Origin: Buchnera aphidicola (Microlophium carnosum)
GTDB taxonomy: Bacteria > Pseudomonadota > Gammaproteobacteria > Enterobacterales > Enterobacteriaceae
Assembly (NCBI GenBank): GCA_011752475.1
Contig: CP048747.1
Location: 248,001 to 312,000, forward strand
Length of the DNA: 64,000 nucleotides
Direction: 5' to 3'
Below the pieces are notes generated by a model. The model searched no databases and was not told where the DNA came from. It worked only from the letters and a program-made list of their open reading frames with translations. Positions 62,218 to 64,000 of the stretch are shown here, piece after piece. Every line of letters starts with the position of its first letter. Position 1 is the stretch's first letter. Position numbers and translations under genes: made by a program.

Positions 62218-64000
62218 ATGCAAAAATATCTTGTTATAGTTGAATCTCCAGCAAAAGCAAAAACTATAAATCAATATTTAGGTTCTAAATACATAGTAAA
62301 ATCTAGTATAGGACATGTACGAGATTTAATAACAAGTAAATCAAAAAATAAAGAAAAAAATAAAGAGTTTTCTAATAAAAAAATTTTTTTAAAAAATCAT
62401 GAAAAAACGATTCTCATAAATCAAATGGGAATTAATCCTTATCAAAATTGGAAAGCTGAATATTATATTTTACCTGGTAAAGAAAAAATTATTTCTGAAT
62501 TGAGAACTATTGCAAATCAAGTAGATCATATATATCTTGCTACAGATTTAGATCGAGAAGGAGAAGCAATAGCTTGGCATTTAAAAGAAGTTATTGGTGG
62601 AGATTCTTCTAAGTTTAGTCGTGTAGTATTTAATGAAATTACTAAATATTCAATAAAAAAAGCTTTTAACAATGTAGTTCATATTAATATGAATCGAGTA
62701 CATGCACAACAAGCACGTCGTTTTATGGATCGCATTGTAGGTTATATGGTTTCACCTTTATTATGGAAAAAAATATCAAGGGGTTTATCTGCAGGACGAG
62801 TTCAATCTGTAGCAGTTCGTATAATCGTAGAACGTGAAAATATTATAAAAAATTTTATTCCAGAAGAATATTGGAAATTAAATGTGTCACTTTTTTCTAA
62901 AGATCAAAAAAAGATTAGTATGAATGTAACACATTATAATAATAAAACATTTTATCCGATAAATAAAACTGAGGTAGATTTCGCAGTAGAAAAAATGAAA
63001 CAATCATTGTTCATTGTTAAAAATTATGAAGAAAAACATTTTTATAGAAAAGCTCCTGCTCCATTTATAACTTCTACTTTACAACAATCTGCTAGTCTTC
63101 GTTTAGGATTTAGTGTAAAAAAAACAATGTTTTTAGCACAAAAATTATATGAGGAAGGTTATATAACTTATATGAGAACTGATTCTAATTATTTGAGTAA
63201 ACATGCAATAAAAAAAGCTCGAGCATACATAAAAAACTACTATGGTAGTGATTATTTACCTAAAGAACCTAATTTATTTTCCAATCAAAAACATTCTCAA
63301 GAAGCTCATGAAGCTATTCGACCATCTGATATTGAAATAAAAAATATACAGTTAGATAATTTAGATGTAAGTGCTAAAAAATTATATGAATTAATTTGGA
63401 ATCAATTTATAGCTTCTCAAATGACATCGATTAAATATAAATCTATCACTATAACAGTTGTAGCTGATATGTTTGAATTAAAAAAAAATGAAAGAATAAT
63501 TCTGTTTAATGGTTGGAGCAAAATTTTAATAGAAGAGAAAAATATTATTTCTGAGTTTCCTCTATTAAATGTAGGAAGTTTATTACTAATAGATGAAATT
63601 GTAACTAGTCAAAAATTTACTAAACCTCCACCACGTTTTAGTGAAGCATCTTTAGTACGCGAATTAGAAAAAAAGGGTGTTGGAAGACCTTCTACTTATT
63701 CTATAATAATATCAAAAATACAAGATCGAGGATATGTTAAAATTAAAAAAAACAAGTTTTATTCAGAAAAAATGGGTGAAATTCTTACCATTCGACTAAA
63801 AAAAAGTTTTAGCAATCTAATGGATTACAACTTTACTGCACATATGGAAAAAAAATTCGATAAAATAGCTAATAATGAAATTGAGTGGAAAAATGTACTT
63901 GATTCTTTTTTTAAAAATTTTTCTGAAAAATTAGAAAAAGCCAAAAAAAGTCCAGAAGAAGGAGGAATGGAATTCAGTAAAGTCGTTCCAACTTCAATTA
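62218..64000 (+). CDS. topA: DNA topoisomerase I (partial, runs off the right edge)
   Basis: Relaxes negative supercoils. The visible part starts at ATG 62218 (MQKYLVIVESPAKAKTINQYL, Toprim domain) and stays open for 594 codons to the window end. The E. coli protein is 865 residues, so the C-terminal zinc-ribbon region is outside. The Toprim acidic triad region ATDLDREGEAIAWHL, the active-site Tyr in YITYMRTDS, and SQEAHEAIRPSD are present. It is the last gene of the rluB-sohB-topA series. Confidence 0.97.
   Translation, partial: MQKYLVIVESPAKAKTINQYLGSKYIVKSSIGHVRDLITSKSKNKEKNKEFSNKKIFLKNHEKTILINQMGINPYQNWKAEYYILPGKEKIISELRTIANQVDHIYLATDLDREGEAIAWHLKEVIGGDSSKFSRVVFNEITKYSIKKAFNNVVHINMNRVHAQQARRFMDRIVGYMVSPLLWKKISRGLSAGRVQSVAVRIIVERENIIKNFIPEEYWKLNVSLFSKDQKKISMNVTHYNNKTFYPINKTEVDFAVEKMKQSLFIVKNYEEKHFYRKAPAPFITSTLQQSASLRLGFSVKKTMFLAQKLYEEGYITYMRTDSNYLSKHAIKKARAYIKNYYGSDYLPKEPNLFSNQKHSQEAHEAIRPSDIEIKNIQLDNLDVSAKKLYELIWNQFIASQMTSIKYKSITITVVADMFELKKNERIILFNGWSKILIEEKNIISEFPLLNVGSLLLIDEIVTSQKFTKPPPRFSEASLVRELEKKGVGRPSTYSIIISKIQDRGYVKIKKNKFYSEKMGEILTIRLKKSFSNLMDYNFTAHMEKKFDKIANNEIEWKNVLDSFFKNFSEKLEKAKKSPEEGGMEFSKVVPTSI

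Overview
The window is a chromosomal segment of Buchnera aphidicola, the obligate nutritional endosymbiont of aphids. The evidence is very low GC outside the RNA genes, Escherichia-like proteins at nearly E. coli length, E. coli gene order with many genes removed, no mobile elements, and essential amino-acid pathways kept while regulators and lipid A genes are missing. I could not assign the aphid host. The sequence holds about 56 protein genes (topA runs off the right edge), one 16S rRNA, three tRNAs and two decayed or frameshifted genes.

Layout, left to right. 1-2.4 kb: ilvI-ilvH (acetolactate synthase III), minus strand. 2.7-7.2 kb: frameshifted apbE, degP, dapD, map. 7.4-19.4 kb: rpsB-tsf-pyrH-frr-dxr-uppS-bamA-fabZ-dnaE, the E. 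coli 4-min block without cdsA, rseP, skp, lpxD, lpxA, lpxB and rnhB. 19.4-26.5 kb: proS, flhB-flhA, argS. 26.7-30.9 kb: a remnant of an rrnH-like operon (16S, tRNA-Ile, tRNA-Ala, no 23S or 5S), then gloB, rnhA, dnaQ and tRNA-Asp in E. coli order. 31-34.6 kb: gmhA, gpt, grpE, rnfH, smpB, tadA, acpS. 34.7-39.1 kb: the lepA-lepB-rnc-era run on the minus strand. 39.3-50.2 kb: a plus-strand series mnmA-hflD-purB-emtA-fabI-rnb-ychE-lipB-lipA-pyrF-ribA. 50.3-50.7 kb: a decayed hns gene that no open reading frame reveals. 51-59.1 kb: minus-strand trpD-trpC-trpB-trpA followed by yciC-yciB-yciA and cls. 59.3-64 kb: an EamA transporter, rluB, sohB and topA.

How the genes work together. Amino-acid provisioning is represented by ilvIH (valine, isoleucine, leucine), dapD (lysine and peptidoglycan diaminopimelate) and trpDCBA (tryptophan). 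TrpE and TrpG are absent here; in many Buchnera they are plasmid-borne. Information processing is well kept (ribosomal protein S2, EF-Ts, RRF, SmpB, EF4, Era, RNase III, RNase II, DNA polymerase III alpha and epsilon, topoisomerase I). The envelope set is minimal: BamA, DegP, LepB, Cls and fatty-acid enzymes, with no lipid A genes in the positions where E. coli has them. FlhA and FlhB fit the known use of a flagellar export apparatus without a filament.

I saw no phage, transposon, CRISPR array, restriction system or undescribed system. The most informative anomalies are reductive. They are the single poly(A) frameshift in apbE, the hns ghost, the truncated rRNA operon that keeps its RNase III stem, a tRNA-Ala whose 3' end overlaps gloB and has lost its encoded CCA, and several long A/T inverted repeats between genes.
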